Assembly: GCF_017875765.1 (NCBI RefSeq)
Contig: NZ_JAGGNA010000001.1
Location: 2,693,001-2,757,000, forward strand
Length of the DNA: 64,000 nucleotides
Direction of reading: 5' to 3'
Source of the DNA: Flavobacterium sp. CG_23.5
Lineage (GTDB): Bacteria > Bacteroidota > Bacteroidia > Flavobacteriales > Flavobacteriaceae
Shown: piece after piece, positions 15,252 through 24,176 of the stretch
Position numbering within the stretch: position 1 is the first letter of the stretch
Layout of the letters: the number at the start of each line of letters is the position of its first letter
Notes under the pieces: model-generated
The model's input: only the letters and a program-made list of their open reading frames with translations
Told to the model about the DNA's origin: nothing
Databases searched by the model: none
Program-made: the position numbers and the translations under genes

Positions 15252-16487
15252 ATGATTGTTCGTATATTATTATTGTCTGTTATCCTCTTTATTGTTGAGT
15301 TTTATGCCTTTCAAGCAATACGTACCTTAATAAAGCTAAAATGGGTTTTGATATCTTATCAAATCATCAGTTTGCTACTCTTTTTGTTTATTCTTTATTT
15401 TTTTACCCAGTTTGATCGCTCCGTAGGACAAACGAAACAAACAATGTTTACAATGGGTTTAGTTCTTTTGGTTTATATTCCAAAATTGGTTTTAAGTCTT
15501 GTTTTGCTAGGTGAAGATATTTTTAGAATTGGAGCAGGATCAGTAAATTATTTTATTGAAAACAATGATGATGCAACCTTTTTTGCGTCCAGAAGAAAAT
15601 TCGTGAGTCAGGTAGGGTTAGGGTTGGCGGCCGTTCCTTTTTTATCTTTAATATATGGCGTGACCGTAGGGAAGTATAATTATAAGGTTATCAGACAGCA
15701 GATATTTTTCCCTGATTTGCCAGATGCTTTTGATGGTTTTACCATCACACAAATATCAGATGTGCACAGTGGAAGCTTTGATAATCCAGAGAAAATCAAT
15801 TATGCAATAGATTTAGTAAATGAGCAAAATTCGGATCTGATTTTGTTTACTGGAGATATTGTTAATACTGATGCTAAAGAAATGCATCCTTGGATAGAAA
15901 CGTTCAACCGAATCAAAAAGCATGAATTTGGTAAATATTCTGTTTTAGGGAATCATGATTATGGTGAATATGTTACTTGGCCATCTGAAAATGCAAAAGA
16001 GAAAAACTTTCAAGACATAAAAAATCTCTACGGACAAATAGGATTTAAACTATTATTGAATGAGCATACTTTTATTGAAAAAGGAGGGGAGAAAATTGCA
16101 TTAGTTGGAGTAGAGAATTGGGGTCAAAATTTTAAAAAAGCTGGCGACATCAATAAAGCTTCACAATATTTGGAAAAAGAAGATTTTAAAATTTTAATGA
16201 GTCACGATCCAAGCCATTGGGATTATGAAATTAAAAATCACGATAAAAATTTCCATTTAACATTATCCGGGCATACACACGGTATGCAATTTGGAATTGA
16301 AATCCCAGGGTATTTCAAATGGAGTTTAGCGCAATATGTTTACACGCAATGGGCTGGTTTGTATGAAAATTTAGGAAGATATGTTTATGTAAATAGAGGT
16401 TTTGGCTTTCATGCTTATCCTGGAAGAGTAGGAATTATGCCTGAAATTACCGTGATTGAACTAAAAAAGGGCAAGGCTTTGGCTTAA
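15252..16487 (+). CDS. Membrane-anchored metallophosphoesterase
   Basis: The 411-residue protein has several membrane helices in residues 1-135, ending with FASRRKFVSQVGLGLAAVPF, and then a calcineurin-like phosphoesterase domain. All metal-binding motifs are present in order: ISDVHSGS, FTGDIVNT, LGNHDYG, MSHDPSHWD and SGHTHGMQFG. The catalytic domain probably faces the periplasm, as in YkuE-like or UDP-diacylglucosamine hydrolase-like relatives. The natural substrate is not evident; a lipid- or envelope-linked phosphoester is plausible. A separate promoter for the next gene overlaps its 3' end. Confidence 0.87.
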   Translation: MIVRILLLSVILFIVEFYAFQAIRTLIKLKWVLISYQIISLLLFLFILYFFTQFDRSVGQTKQTMFTMGLVLLVYIPKLVLSLVLLGEDIFRIGAGSVNYFIENNDDATFFASRRKFVSQVGLGLAAVPFLSLIYGVTVGKYNYKVIRQQIFFPDLPDAFDGFTITQISDVHSGSFDNPEKINYAIDLVNEQNSDLILFTGDIVNTDAKEMHPWIETFNRIKKHEFGKYSVLGNHDYGEYVTWPSENAKEKNFQDIKNLYGQIGFKLLLNEHTFIEKGGEKIALVGVENWGQNFKKAGDINKASQYLEKEDFKILMSHDPSHWDYEIKNHDKNFHLTLSGHTHGMQFGIEIPGYFKWSLAQYVYTQWAGLYENLGRYVYVNRGFGFHAYPGRVGIMPEITVIELKKGKALA

Positions 16488-16509
16488 TTCGTTAAAAATG
16501 TTACATTTG
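16478..16509 (+). promoter_or_regulatory. Promoter of the thioredoxin-like gene
   Basis: TTTG (16478-16481), a 20-bp spacer and TACATTTG (16502-16509) match the Bacteroidota consensus well. The -33 box lies inside the last codons of the metallophosphoesterase gene. Confidence 0.65.
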
Positions 16510-16561
16510 TATAATAATTATCTCTTTTTAGTAAATTTAGAAAATTAAATTCGTTGATTTT

Positions 16562-16858
16562 ATGTCAAAATTTGGAGAACTTATAAATACACAAATCCCT
16601 GTGTTGATTGACTTTTATACGGATTGGAATGAATCATCGGTTTCAATGCATCCTGTAATTAGAGATGTGGCGGCTGCGCTTGGTGACAAGGCAAAAGTCA
16701 TAAAAATTGACGTTGATAAAAATCAAGAATTAGCGGAAGCTTTGCGAATAAAAGGACTTCCTACTTTAATGATTTATAAAGAAGGTTTAATGATCTGGAG
16801 ACAATCTGGAGAATTAGATGCTAATACAATCATTAATCTGGTTCAAGAGCAGATATAG
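16562..16858 (+). CDS. Thioredoxin-fold protein lacking the CXXC active site
   Basis: This 98-residue protein has the thioredoxin pattern: VLIDFYTDWNESSVSM, VIKIDVDKNQELAEAL, and the cis-proline motif KGLPTLMIYKEG. The active-site WCGPC is replaced by WNESS, and the protein contains no cysteine at all, so disulfide exchange is impossible. It may be a binding or chaperone-like version of the fold. It has its own promoter, which argues against a decaying gene. It converges with the deacetylase gene across 14 bp. The fold is clear; the function is open. Confidence 0.88.
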   Translation: MSKFGELINTQIPVLIDFYTDWNESSVSMHPVIRDVAAALGDKAKVIKIDVDKNQELAEALRIKGLPTLMIYKEGLMIWRQSGELDANTIINLVQEQI

Positions 16859-16872
16859 TTACTTCTTACGTG

Positions 16873-17517
16873 CTATTCTATAACTTCACAGGTAAAGTTT
16901 TTTTCTTTTAAATAAGCCAAGGTTTTAGGGAGTACATATTCAAGGTTTTTGAAGGCCTTTGTACTGTCGTGAAAAACAATTATACTTCCTGATTCTACGT
17001 TAGAGAGAACGTTTTCTAAACACTTTTCCTTTGAGAGAGTGGAATCAAAATCTACACTAAGAACATCCCACATTATTATTTTATAGGCCAATTGGCGTAT
17101 AGCTTTCGCTTGCGATCTTTTTATTTTGCCATATGGCGGACGAAAGATTTTAACATTCAGATTATTGATTGCAGTTTGTTGGATGGTTTTCTCGCATCGT
17201 TCGAAATTATCTAAATAAATTTCAGTTGTAGTTTTCCAACCATTCAAATGATTGAAGGTGTGATTTCCAATGGCGTGTCCTTCGCTAATGACTTTGTTGA
17301 ATATTTCCGGATGTTTACCAATATTATCACCAATACAGAAAAACGTTGCTTTTACCTGATGTTTTTTTAATTCTTCCAAAACCCATTCAGTAATTTCCGG
17401 TATGGGACCGTCGTCAAAAGTGAGGTGTATTTTATTTTCAGTATTGGGAATATTCCAAACATAATTTGAAAATATTTTCTTTATGATCCAATTTGTTTTT
17501 ACCCAGATATCGTTCAT
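16873..17517 (-). CDS. Polysaccharide deacetylase (NodB domain, carbohydrate esterase 4)
   Basis: The NodB homology domain covers most of the 214 residues (start MNDIWVKTNWIIKKIF; an in-frame ATG 14 codons upstream is less likely). Motifs are HLTFDDGP with the catalytic and metal-binding Asp pair, the metal-binding histidines in IGNHTFNH, RPPYGK and the C-terminal IIVFHDS. It removes N- or O-acetyl groups from a polysaccharide such as peptidoglycan or chitin-like oligomers. The substrate is undetermined. The N-terminus has a hydrophobic, basic stretch, possibly a weak anchor rather than a cleaved signal. The DUF2723 gene lies 80 bp upstream on the same strand. Confidence 0.87.
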   Translation of the reverse strand: MNDIWVKTNWIIKKIFSNYVWNIPNTENKIHLTFDDGPIPEITEWVLEELKKHQVKATFFCIGDNIGKHPEIFNKVISEGHAIGNHTFNHLNGWKTTTEIYLDNFERCEKTIQQTAINNLNVKIFRPPYGKIKRSQAKAIRQLAYKIIMWDVLSVDFDSTLSKEKCLENVLSNVESGSIIVFHDSTKAFKNLEYVLPKTLAYLKEKNFTCEVIE

Positions 17518-17597
17518 TTTTTTATTTTTAAAAGTAAAAAAAATAGCGACATTTTTCAATATCGCTATAATCTATACTTGTGAAATTTTAATCCAAT

Positions 17598-20500
17598 TTA
17601 CTCTTTTTCACGACCAAATCGTTCAAATATCCTAATATAAGTATTAAAAGTGGATCTGTTTTTATTGTAAAATGGAATATCTCCGCTTTCTTTCATTACT
17701 TTCAGTAAACCTCTGTAACGTTCGATATCAGTAATAATATCCACAGCGATATCCGTTTGGTCTGATGAGCTTAGTTTGGCATAATAATCAAGGTTTTCTT
17801 TATATTTAGTCATTAATTTTTCTAAAAGTTGCTGCGCTTTTGCTTTTTCACCAATGTCATAATACCCTTTTGGAAATGGCTCTACAAGAGAATAATATCC
17901 AAATTTATCCAATGGCATTTTAGTCATGGCTAAATCGATGATGTTTTTTGCTTTGTCTTTTTTTCCTTCGGCAATTAACTGATTCATCAATCTGGCAAGA
18001 CCCATTCTATAGGTAATGCCATTTCTTCTGGTTTCAGGGTCATGATATATTTTTGGACTGTCACTATTTCCCCAGTCCAGTTTCATAACGTTGGCATACA
18101 TTTTATCGGTATCAATTTGTCCCATATCCATTTGGCCATCGTCTTTATTGAATTTGGTTCTTATGGGAACTAATTTATAGACTACCATACCGTCTAATTG
18201 AAGGTAATCTTTCATCCAAAGATAATCATCGCTATCAAATGCGCCAGCACTGAAATAAATTGGTCTTTTCCAATTATTATTAGCTATAATATCAAGCATC
18301 ATTAATCGGTTTTTATACAATGCATTTCCTTTGATATCTAAGTCAATATAGGGGACAATAGAGTCATTATATTTTGATGAAACAACTTTGTTCTTTATGA
18401 TGGCATTCTTGTCAACAGGAATCCTTATTTTATTTGTTGGATAAAAATGAATCGTTTGTCCGTTTTGCATCTCAACGGTTGATTTTGGATTTTTAATAAA
18501 ATTTAAAAAATCTTTTATTTCCCATCTGGTATCTACTTTTGGAATATGAGCCACATAATCTAATTTGTCTCCTACATATTGGTCGTGTGTGAATGAAATT
18601 GGTAAAGGATCAGATTCGTACGTTTTCGTTTTCATTTGATCAATATACCAATCGGTCATGAAAAGACTCGTATTTACGATTTTAACATCGGTTCTTACCT
18701 TTTCTATTTCTTGAGCATACCATAATGGGAAAGTGTCATTGTCACCTATGGTAAATAATATGGCATTTGGGTCACAAGAGTTAAGATACGCTTTCGCCAA
18801 AGTTAAAGCGGTATATTTGTTAGAACGGTCGTGATCATCCCAGTTTTGAGAAGCCATAAGAACCGGAGCGGCTAATAAACATGCTGCTATAAGTATGGGT
18901 CCTGCTATTTTTGGAGCCAAATATTTCTGGGCGCTTTCGTAGAGTGCATAGACACCAAATCCTATCCAAATGGCAAATACATAGAAAGATCCCACTAAAG
19001 CGTAATCTCTTTCTCTCGGTTCAAAAGGTCGTTCGTTTAGGTAAATTTTCAATGCTAAACCTGTAAATAAGAACAGCGCCAGTAAGACATAGAAACTCTT
19101 TAAATCTTTATTGGCGTGATACATCAAACCAATAAGTCCCAATATAAAAGGTAAAAAGAAATATACGTTTCGGCCTTTATTATTTAGTACATCAGATGGT
19201 AAATTATCTTGTGAACCTAAGTGTAAATTGTCGATAAACTTAATTCCGCTGATCCAGTTTCCATCTAAGTTATCATATCTTCCTTGCACATCACTTTGAC
19301 GTCCAACGAAGTTCCACATCAAATACCTCCAGTACATGTATCCAAATTGATATTCGACCATAAAGCTTAAATTGTCAACAGTTGTTGGTTTTTCTATGAT
19401 CAAATAATCCCCGTAACTTTTTAAGAAAGAAACATAGCCATCATTGTCTATTTGTTTTTGAGCATAAGCTTGTCTAAATTCAGTTATCGTTTTTTGAACT
19501 TCATTCTTCAACTGCGCGATGGCTTTGTCGTGTTCTTCTTCGGTTAAATTACTCGGGTCTATTCCGTATTTTGCTAAATCATCTTCATAAGGATAATCCG
19601 GATTGATTTTAAATGCAGGCGGGTTAGAGAAATTCATGTAATTCGCCACATGCTCTGTACTCCACATTCTAGGCAAAATAGTTTTTTGATGATCGTCACT
19701 ATTTTGTTCGGCATTTTTGAAATTATTCGTAATAATATATTTGCCGGTTTTATAATCTCTTTCGTAGTTTGGCGCTTTGTCTAAATAAGGATTTTCCTTG
19801 TCTAAGCCTGCAAAAGTTTCAGTGTATTGTGACCCATAAAACAATGGATTTACGCCGTATTGTTCTCTGTTGTAGTAAGCTAGCACTTCTGCTGCATCCG
19901 AAGGTTTATTTTCGTTAATTACCGTATTGGCGTTTGCTCTGATGGGTAGCATCATCCAGGTAGAAAATCCAATTAAAATAAATAAAATGCAAAGAATGAC
20001 AGTATTGTAAAATATAAAGCCTTTTTGCTTGGTGTATTTTAATCCAAAATAAAAGAATGCGATAAAAAGTAGTGCAACAAAAATAGAACCCGAATTAAAT
20101 GGCATTCCTAATTCATTTACCATGAAAACTTCAGTCTTGGCAAAGAAAGCCATTGTGTAAGGCAATAATAGTTTGAATATAACTAATAAGATTGCGATAA
20201 CGACAACATTTGCAATGATGAAATTTTTGACGGTAACGAATTTGTAATGTTTGAAAAAATAAAGAAAACCTATCGCTGGTATTGTTAATAGAGCCATGAA
20301 GTGAACTCCAAATGAAAGTCCAACAACCAAACAAATGATCAATAGCCATTTATTTCCTCTTGGTGTTTCCATGTCTTGTTCCCAACGCAATCCCAACCAA
20401 AACAGGAGAGAAATAAGTAGAGAAGCCATAGCATAAACTTCGGCTTCTACGGCATTGAACCAAAAACTATCAGAGAATGTATAAGCTAATGCTCCTACAA

Positions 20501-20876
20501 ATGAACTTCCAAGGATAACTATGGCGTTGTCTTTGTTTATTTCAGAAAAGCGAGAAATTAGCTTTTTTAATAACATGGTGGAAGACCAATACATAAATAA
20601 AATCGTAAAGGCACTTGAAAAAACAGACATCATATTGACCATTAATGCAATATGTTTATCATCTGAGGCAAACATCGCGAAAAAGGCACCAATCATCTGG
20701 AATAAAGGAGCTCCGGGCGGATGTCCTACCTCAAGTTTGGCCGCAGTTGCAATATATTCTCCACAATCCCAAAAACTCATTGTGGGCTCAACAGTGAGCG
20801 TATATGTTACTAATGCTATTGCAAATGTAAACCAACCTATAATCGTATTCCATTTATTGAAATTGAATGTTACCAT
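17598..20876 (-). CDS. DUF2723 (TMEM260-like) polytopic membrane protein, probable protein glycosyltransferase
   Basis: This 1092-residue protein has about ten or more membrane helices in residues 1-320 and more at about 570-690, then a large soluble C-terminal domain with repeat-like helices. The N-terminal motif SFWDCGEYIATAAKLEVGHP is the hallmark of DUF2723. Human TMEM260, in the same family, is a protein O-mannosyltransferase, and the acidic WDCGEY loop fits a GT-C fold. In Flavobacterium a role in O-glycosylating exported proteins is therefore plausible but inferred. The soluble part (NWKRPIYFSAGAF; YRMGLARLMNQLIAEGKKDK) resembles TPR helices. The polysaccharide deacetylase follows on the same strand. 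Confidence 0.85.
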   Translation of the reverse strand: MVTFNFNKWNTIIGWFTFAIALVTYTLTVEPTMSFWDCGEYIATAAKLEVGHPPGAPLFQMIGAFFAMFASDDKHIALMVNMMSVFSSAFTILFMYWSSTMLLKKLISRFSEINKDNAIVILGSSFVGALAYTFSDSFWFNAVEAEVYAMASLLISLLFWLGLRWEQDMETPRGNKWLLIICLVVGLSFGVHFMALLTIPAIGFLYFFKHYKFVTVKNFIIANVVVIAILLVIFKLLLPYTMAFFAKTEVFMVNELGMPFNSGSIFVALLFIAFFYFGLKYTKQKGFIFYNTVILCILFILIGFSTWMMLPIRANANTVINENKPSDAAEVLAYYNREQYGVNPLFYGSQYTETFAGLDKENPYLDKAPNYERDYKTGKYIITNNFKNAEQNSDDHQKTILPRMWSTEHVANYMNFSNPPAFKINPDYPYEDDLAKYGIDPSNLTEEEHDKAIAQLKNEVQKTITEFRQAYAQKQIDNDGYVSFLKSYGDYLIIEKPTTVDNLSFMVEYQFGYMYWRYLMWNFVGRQSDVQGRYDNLDGNWISGIKFIDNLHLGSQDNLPSDVLNNKGRNVYFFLPFILGLIGLMYHANKDLKSFYVLLALFLFTGLALKIYLNERPFEPRERDYALVGSFYVFAIWIGFGVYALYESAQKYLAPKIAGPILIAACLLAAPVLMASQNWDDHDRSNKYTALTLAKAYLNSCDPNAILFTIGDNDTFPLWYAQEIEKVRTDVKIVNTSLFMTDWYIDQMKTKTYESDPLPISFTHDQYVGDKLDYVAHIPKVDTRWEIKDFLNFIKNPKSTVEMQNGQTIHFYPTNKIRIPVDKNAIIKNKVVSSKYNDSIVPYIDLDIKGNALYKNRLMMLDIIANNNWKRPIYFSAGAFDSDDYLWMKDYLQLDGMVVYKLVPIRTKFNKDDGQMDMGQIDTDKMYANVMKLDWGNSDSPKIYHDPETRRNGITYRMGLARLMNQLIAEGKKDKAKNIIDLAMTKMPLDKFGYYSLVEPFPKGYYDIGEKAKAQQLLEKLMTKYKENLDYYAKLSSSDQTDIAVDIITDIERYRGLLKVMKESGDIPFYNKNRSTFNTYIRIFERFGREKE

Positions 20877-21070
20877 ATTTCAGACTAAAATTTTAGTTAA
20901 ATTTTTTGAGTTACAAAGAAAATCTTTTTTTGTTTAATGATGCGAGCATTAACAAAATTTTCAAAAAAAAAATAGATTTTGATAATTGATTGGTTTTTAG
21001 TTGGTTCAAAAATAATATTTGATGGGAGTGGAAGAGAATGAAATTTTTTTGATAAAAAGGCGTAAAAAAA

Positions 21071-21101
21071 TTTGTGTAACTTAAAATTTGTATTAAATTT
21101 G
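21071..21101 (+). promoter_or_regulatory. Promoter of tRNA-Gln
   Basis: TTTG (21071-21074), a 19-bp spacer and TAAATTTG (21094-21101) match the Bacteroidota promoter consensus exactly. The tRNA begins 24 bases after the -7 box. Confidence 0.85.
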
Positions 21102-21124
21102 CACTCGCTTAACAGCAACGGAAT

Positions 21125-21195
21125 TGGTCTATGGTGTAATGGTAACACAACTGTTTTTGGTGCAGTCGTTCAAGGTTCGAGTCCTTGTAGACCAA
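21125..21195 (+). tRNA. tRNA-Gln (anticodon TTG)
   Basis: The 71-nt cloverleaf has acceptor TGGTCTA paired with TAGACCA, a D arm with GGTGTAATGGTAACAC, an anticodon stem ACTGT/GCAGT with loop TTTTGGT (anticodon TTG), a T arm with GGTTCGAGTCC, and discriminator A. CCA is not encoded. It has a consensus promoter before it and a terminator after it, so it is a single-gene transcript. Confidence 0.95.
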
Positions 21196-21200
21196 CAAAA

Positions 21201-21230
21201 GTCTCTCATTTATTTGAGAGACTTTTTTTT
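21201..21230 (+). terminator. Terminator of tRNA-Gln
   Basis: GTCTCTCA (21201-21208) and TGAGAGAC (21215-21222) form an 8-bp stem followed by at least eight T residues. Confidence 0.93.
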
Positions 21231-21343
21231 TGGAATAAATTTTACAATAATTTTTTTGATTTTTTTCTTCTATAAAAGTTTAAGAAAGGTATTTGTAACA
21301 GAGAATCCGGTGCGTGTGGAATTAAGATTTTTGTTTGAAAACA

Positions 21344-22168
21344 CTAAATTTTAAAAGTGATTACCGGTTTGACAGTGTGATTTACTAAATCTTCACTAAC
21401 GCTCCCATTAAAAAAATGCGATAATCCTGTTCTCCCATGGGTACAAAGCCCAATTAAATCGGCATTGATGGAACTGGTAAAATTGAGTATTCCATTTTCG
21501 ATGTTTGAATCGTTGAAAATGTGCATCGAATAGTTTTTTAGGTCAAAATCACTTGCAAAATCACTCATTATTTTCTCAGTGGCAGTAGTGGATTTGAAAC
21601 TGTTGGGAGTGCATATCGTTACTAAAAATAAATTTGCGTCAAAAATTTCGGTGAATGCAACCATTTTTTTAAATGATTTTTTTATTTCTTGTGAAAAGTC
21701 AGAGGCGAAAACAAAGTTTTTAGCTTGAAATTTGTCGGGATCATTTTTTATGACTAGCACCGGGATGTCTGAAAGACGAACCACTTTTTCTGTATTAGAT
21801 CCAATAAGTATTTCTTCAATTCCGGAAGATCCGTGGGACCCCATGATGATTAAATCTATTTTATTTTTTTTGCTGAACGATAATATACCATGTGAAGCTC
21901 TTTCGAATTGTACGTTTGCCGTAACCGAAATCCCATCCAGAAGCGAAATTTCCATGATTTTTTGTAACGTTTCGTTTGCTTTTTTTATAAATAGCATAAC
22001 CTCTGGAATGCCGCTTCCGCCAGAAATTGCATCGCTCATTTGACCAGGCAATTCCAGCATATGTAGCAAGAAGATTTCGCTCTTATTTTTTTTTGCAATT
22101 TGAACTGCTAGCTTTAATGCGTCTTCAGCATGTTTTGAAAAATCAGTGGGTACTAAAATTCGTTTCAT
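21344..22168 (-). CDS. Tandem-domain universal stress protein
   Basis: The 274-residue protein (start MKRILVPTDFSKHAEDALKL) has two UspA domains. The first ends with IIMGSHGSSGIEEILIGSNT, which carries the G-2x-G-9x-G(S/T) ATP-binding signature. The second covers about 150-274 and ends LIGLCTHGRTGLSHFFNGSV, also with the signature. Such proteins accumulate in stress or starvation and bind nucleotides. I use the ATG at 22168; the longer in-frame extension is AT-rich promoter-like DNA. It is divergent from the rimP operon. Confidence 0.9.
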   Translation of the reverse strand: MKRILVPTDFSKHAEDALKLAVQIAKKNKSEIFLLHMLELPGQMSDAISGGSGIPEVMLFIKKANETLQKIMEISLLDGISVTANVQFERASHGILSFSKKNKIDLIIMGSHGSSGIEEILIGSNTEKVVRLSDIPVLVIKNDPDKFQAKNFVFASDFSQEIKKSFKKMVAFTEIFDANLFLVTICTPNSFKSTTATEKIMSDFASDFDLKNYSMHIFNDSNIENGILNFTSSINADLIGLCTHGRTGLSHFFNGSVSEDLVNHTVKPVITFKI

Positions 22169-22250
22169 AATTAAAGGGTTTAAATTATGGAAAAAACGAT
22201 AAATTTTATGCTTGAATAAAGATAAGAAATATTTTAACAGTAATTGATTA

Positions 22251-22281
22251 TTTATTTTTATAAAAAAAAACACTATATTTG
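22251..22281 (+). promoter_or_regulatory. Promoter of the rimP-nusA-infB operon
   Basis: TATATTTG (22274-22281) is a perfect -7 box. The -33 position holds TTTA (22251-22254), one base off consensus, with a 19-bp spacer. Transcription would start near 22288, upstream of the leader hairpin. Confidence 0.6.
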
Positions 22282-22309
22282 CACCATTATTTATTAAAAT
22301 CTAGATAAT

Positions 22310-22335
22310 GAGGGGACTAAATGTCCCCTCTTTTT
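22310..22335 (+). promoter_or_regulatory. Terminator-like hairpin in the rimP-nusA-infB leader (candidate attenuator)
   Basis: GAGGGGAC (22310-22317) and GTCCCCTC (22323-22330) form a perfect 8-bp GC-rich stem with a TAAAT loop and run straight into TTTTT. It lies between the promoter and the rimP ATG (22345), with no gene before it to terminate other than read-through. As nusA is in this operon, an attenuator sensing NusA is an attractive inference. Confidence 0.75.
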
Positions 22336-22344
22336 ATAAAAAAT

Positions 22345-22809
22345 ATGGCATTTAAAGAAAAAGTAAATACAGTTTTGGCGGAAGCCCTTTTAGATAAGCC
22401 CTCGGTTTTTCTAATTGATCTGATTATTACAGATGCTTTTAAGGTTATTGTTACCTTAGATGGTGATAATGGTGTGGCATTACAAGATTGTATCGATGTT
22501 AGTCGCGCAATAGACAACAGTATCGATCGAGAAGAACAAGATTTTTCTTTAGAAGTAGCTTCGGTAGGAGTTGGTTCACCTCTTAAATTAGTGCGTCAAT
22601 ACAAGAAAAACGTAGGTAGAACATTGATTGTAAAGACTGGCACAGAAATAATTGAGGCGGAATTAGTGGAAGCTAATGATGATTTTGTAATTTTGTCGTG
22701 GAAAGCAAGAGAACCTAAAAAATTAGGAAAGGGTAAGGAAACAGTTCAAAAAGAACTTAAATTACCTTACGAAGATATAAAAGAAGCAATTGTTACAGTA
22801 ACATTTTAA
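22345..22809 (+). CDS. rimP: Ribosome maturation factor RimP
   Basis: RimP helps assemble the 30S subunit. This 154-residue protein has the usual two parts: an N-terminal alpha/beta domain with [20 protein letters not shown] and [12 protein letters not shown], and a C-terminal SH3-like beta domain from about residue 85 ([23 protein letters not shown]). Start [13 protein letters not shown] is preferred over an in-frame ATG 24 bases earlier, which lies inside the leader hairpin. It heads the rimP-nusA-infB operon conserved across bacteria; nusA begins 13 bp after its stop. Confidence 0.94.
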   Translation: MAFKEKVNTVLAEALLDKPSVFLIDLIITDAFKVIVTLDGDNGVALQDCIDVSRAIDNSIDREEQDFSLEVASVGVGSPLKLVRQYKKNVGRTLIVKTGTEIIEAELVEANDDFVILSWKAREPKKLGKGKETVQKELKLPYEDIKEAIVTVTF

Positions 22810-22822
22810 TTAAAGAATTCGC

Positions 22823-24076
22823 ATGGAAAATTTAGCATTAATCGATTCATTCTCAGAGTTTAAAGATGATAAACTTATTGATCGTGTAACGCTTATGGCA
22901 ATTTTGGAAGATGTATTTAGAAATGCATTGAAGAAAAAATACGGTTCAGATGATAATTTCGATATTATTATAAATCCTGATAAAGGAGATATGGAAATAT
23001 GGCAAAGAAGAGTTATTGTTGCTGATGATGATTTGGATTTAGATCACCTTGAGATTACTTTAACTGAAGCTAGAAAAATTGAGCCTGATTTCGAAATTGG
23101 AGAAGAGGTTTCCGAAGAAGTGAAGTTGATAGACTTAGGAAGAAGAGCTATTTTGGCTTTACGCCAAAATTTAATTTCTAAGATTCATGAACACGATAAT
23201 ACTAATTTATACAAGCAATTTAAAGATTTAATTGGCGATATTTATACTGCTGAAGTTCATCATGTACGTCCAAGAGTAGTAATTTTGGTGGACGATGAAG
23301 GAAATGAAATTATTTTGCCAAAAGAGAAACAAATACCTTCAGATTTTTTTCGTAAAGGAGATAACGTTCGTGGGATAATTGAAAGTGTTGAATTGAAAGG
23401 GAATAAACCTCAAATTATTATGTCTAGAACTTCAGAGAAGTTTTTAGAAAAATTATTTGAACAAGAAATTCCTGAGGTTTTTGACGGTTTGATTATGGTT
23501 AAAAAAGTGGTGAGAATTCCAGGCGAAAAAGCAAAAGTAGCTGTAGATTCTTATGACGACAGAATAGATCCTGTAGGAGCTTGTGTAGGTATGAAAGGTT
23601 CCCGTATTCACGGTATTGTCCGTGAATTAGGAAATGAAAATATTGATGTTATAAATTACACTAGCAATATTCAATTGTTTATAACTAGAGCGTTAAGTCC
23701 AGCTAAGGTTTCTTCTATCAAAATTAACGAAGAAACTAAAAGAGCAGAAGTGTTCTTGAAACTGGAAGAGGTTTCTAAAGCAATTGGTAGAGGTGGTCAT
23801 AACATAAAATTAGCCGGTTTATTGACGGGTTATGAATTAGATGTTATCAGAGAAGGTGACGTTGCTGGTGCAGCTACTGATGATGATGATGTTGAATTAA
23901 CAGAGTTTTCAGATGAAATTGAAAGCTGGGTTATCGAAGAATTTGCTAAAATTGGTTTGGATACTGCAAAAAGTATTTTGAAACAAGATGTAGATGATTT
24001 AGTAAGAAGAACAGATCTTGAAGAGGAAACAATTCAAGAAGTAATGAGAATATTGAAAGAAGAATTTGAGAGTTAA
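22823..24076 (+). CDS. nusA: Transcription termination/antitermination factor NusA
   Basis: NusA binds RNA polymerase and nascent RNA and modulates pausing and termination. The order is an N-terminal polymerase-binding domain (about 1-125), an S1 domain (about 130-200; IYTAEVHHVRPRVVILVDDE) and two KH domains (VGACVGMKGSRIHGIVRELG; KAIGRGGHNIKLAGLLTGYE). A short C-terminal helical segment with one helix-hairpin-helix-like unit follows. At 417 residues it is shorter than the E. coli protein and lacks its two acidic repeats, as is usual in Bacteroidota. The infB gene follows after a 100-bp gap. It may regulate its own operon through the leader hairpin. Confidence 0.95.
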   Translation: MENLALIDSFSEFKDDKLIDRVTLMAILEDVFRNALKKKYGSDDNFDIIINPDKGDMEIWQRRVIVADDDLDLDHLEITLTEARKIEPDFEIGEEVSEEVKLIDLGRRAILALRQNLISKIHEHDNTNLYKQFKDLIGDIYTAEVHHVRPRVVILVDDEGNEIILPKEKQIPSDFFRKGDNVRGIIESVELKGNKPQIIMSRTSEKFLEKLFEQEIPEVFDGLIMVKKVVRIPGEKAKVAVDSYDDRIDPVGACVGMKGSRIHGIVRELGNENIDVINYTSNIQLFITRALSPAKVSSIKINEETKRAEVFLKLEEVSKAIGRGGHNIKLAGLLTGYELDVIREGDVAGAATDDDDVELTEFSDEIESWVIEEFAKIGLDTAKSILKQDVDDLVRRTDLEEETIQEVMRILKEEFES

Positions 24077-24176
24077 TCCCAGATTCTTTTAAAAAATTAA
24101 TCTTGATTTTATTTTCCCTATAAGTAGTTAGGGTTCAGTCGAGAAACACAACAAAAGGTAATAATAAAAAGGTTTT

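Noticed and set aside
21072..21354. Open frames spanning tRNA-Gln
   Set aside because: They cover the promoter, the tRNA and its terminator, so coding is not credible.
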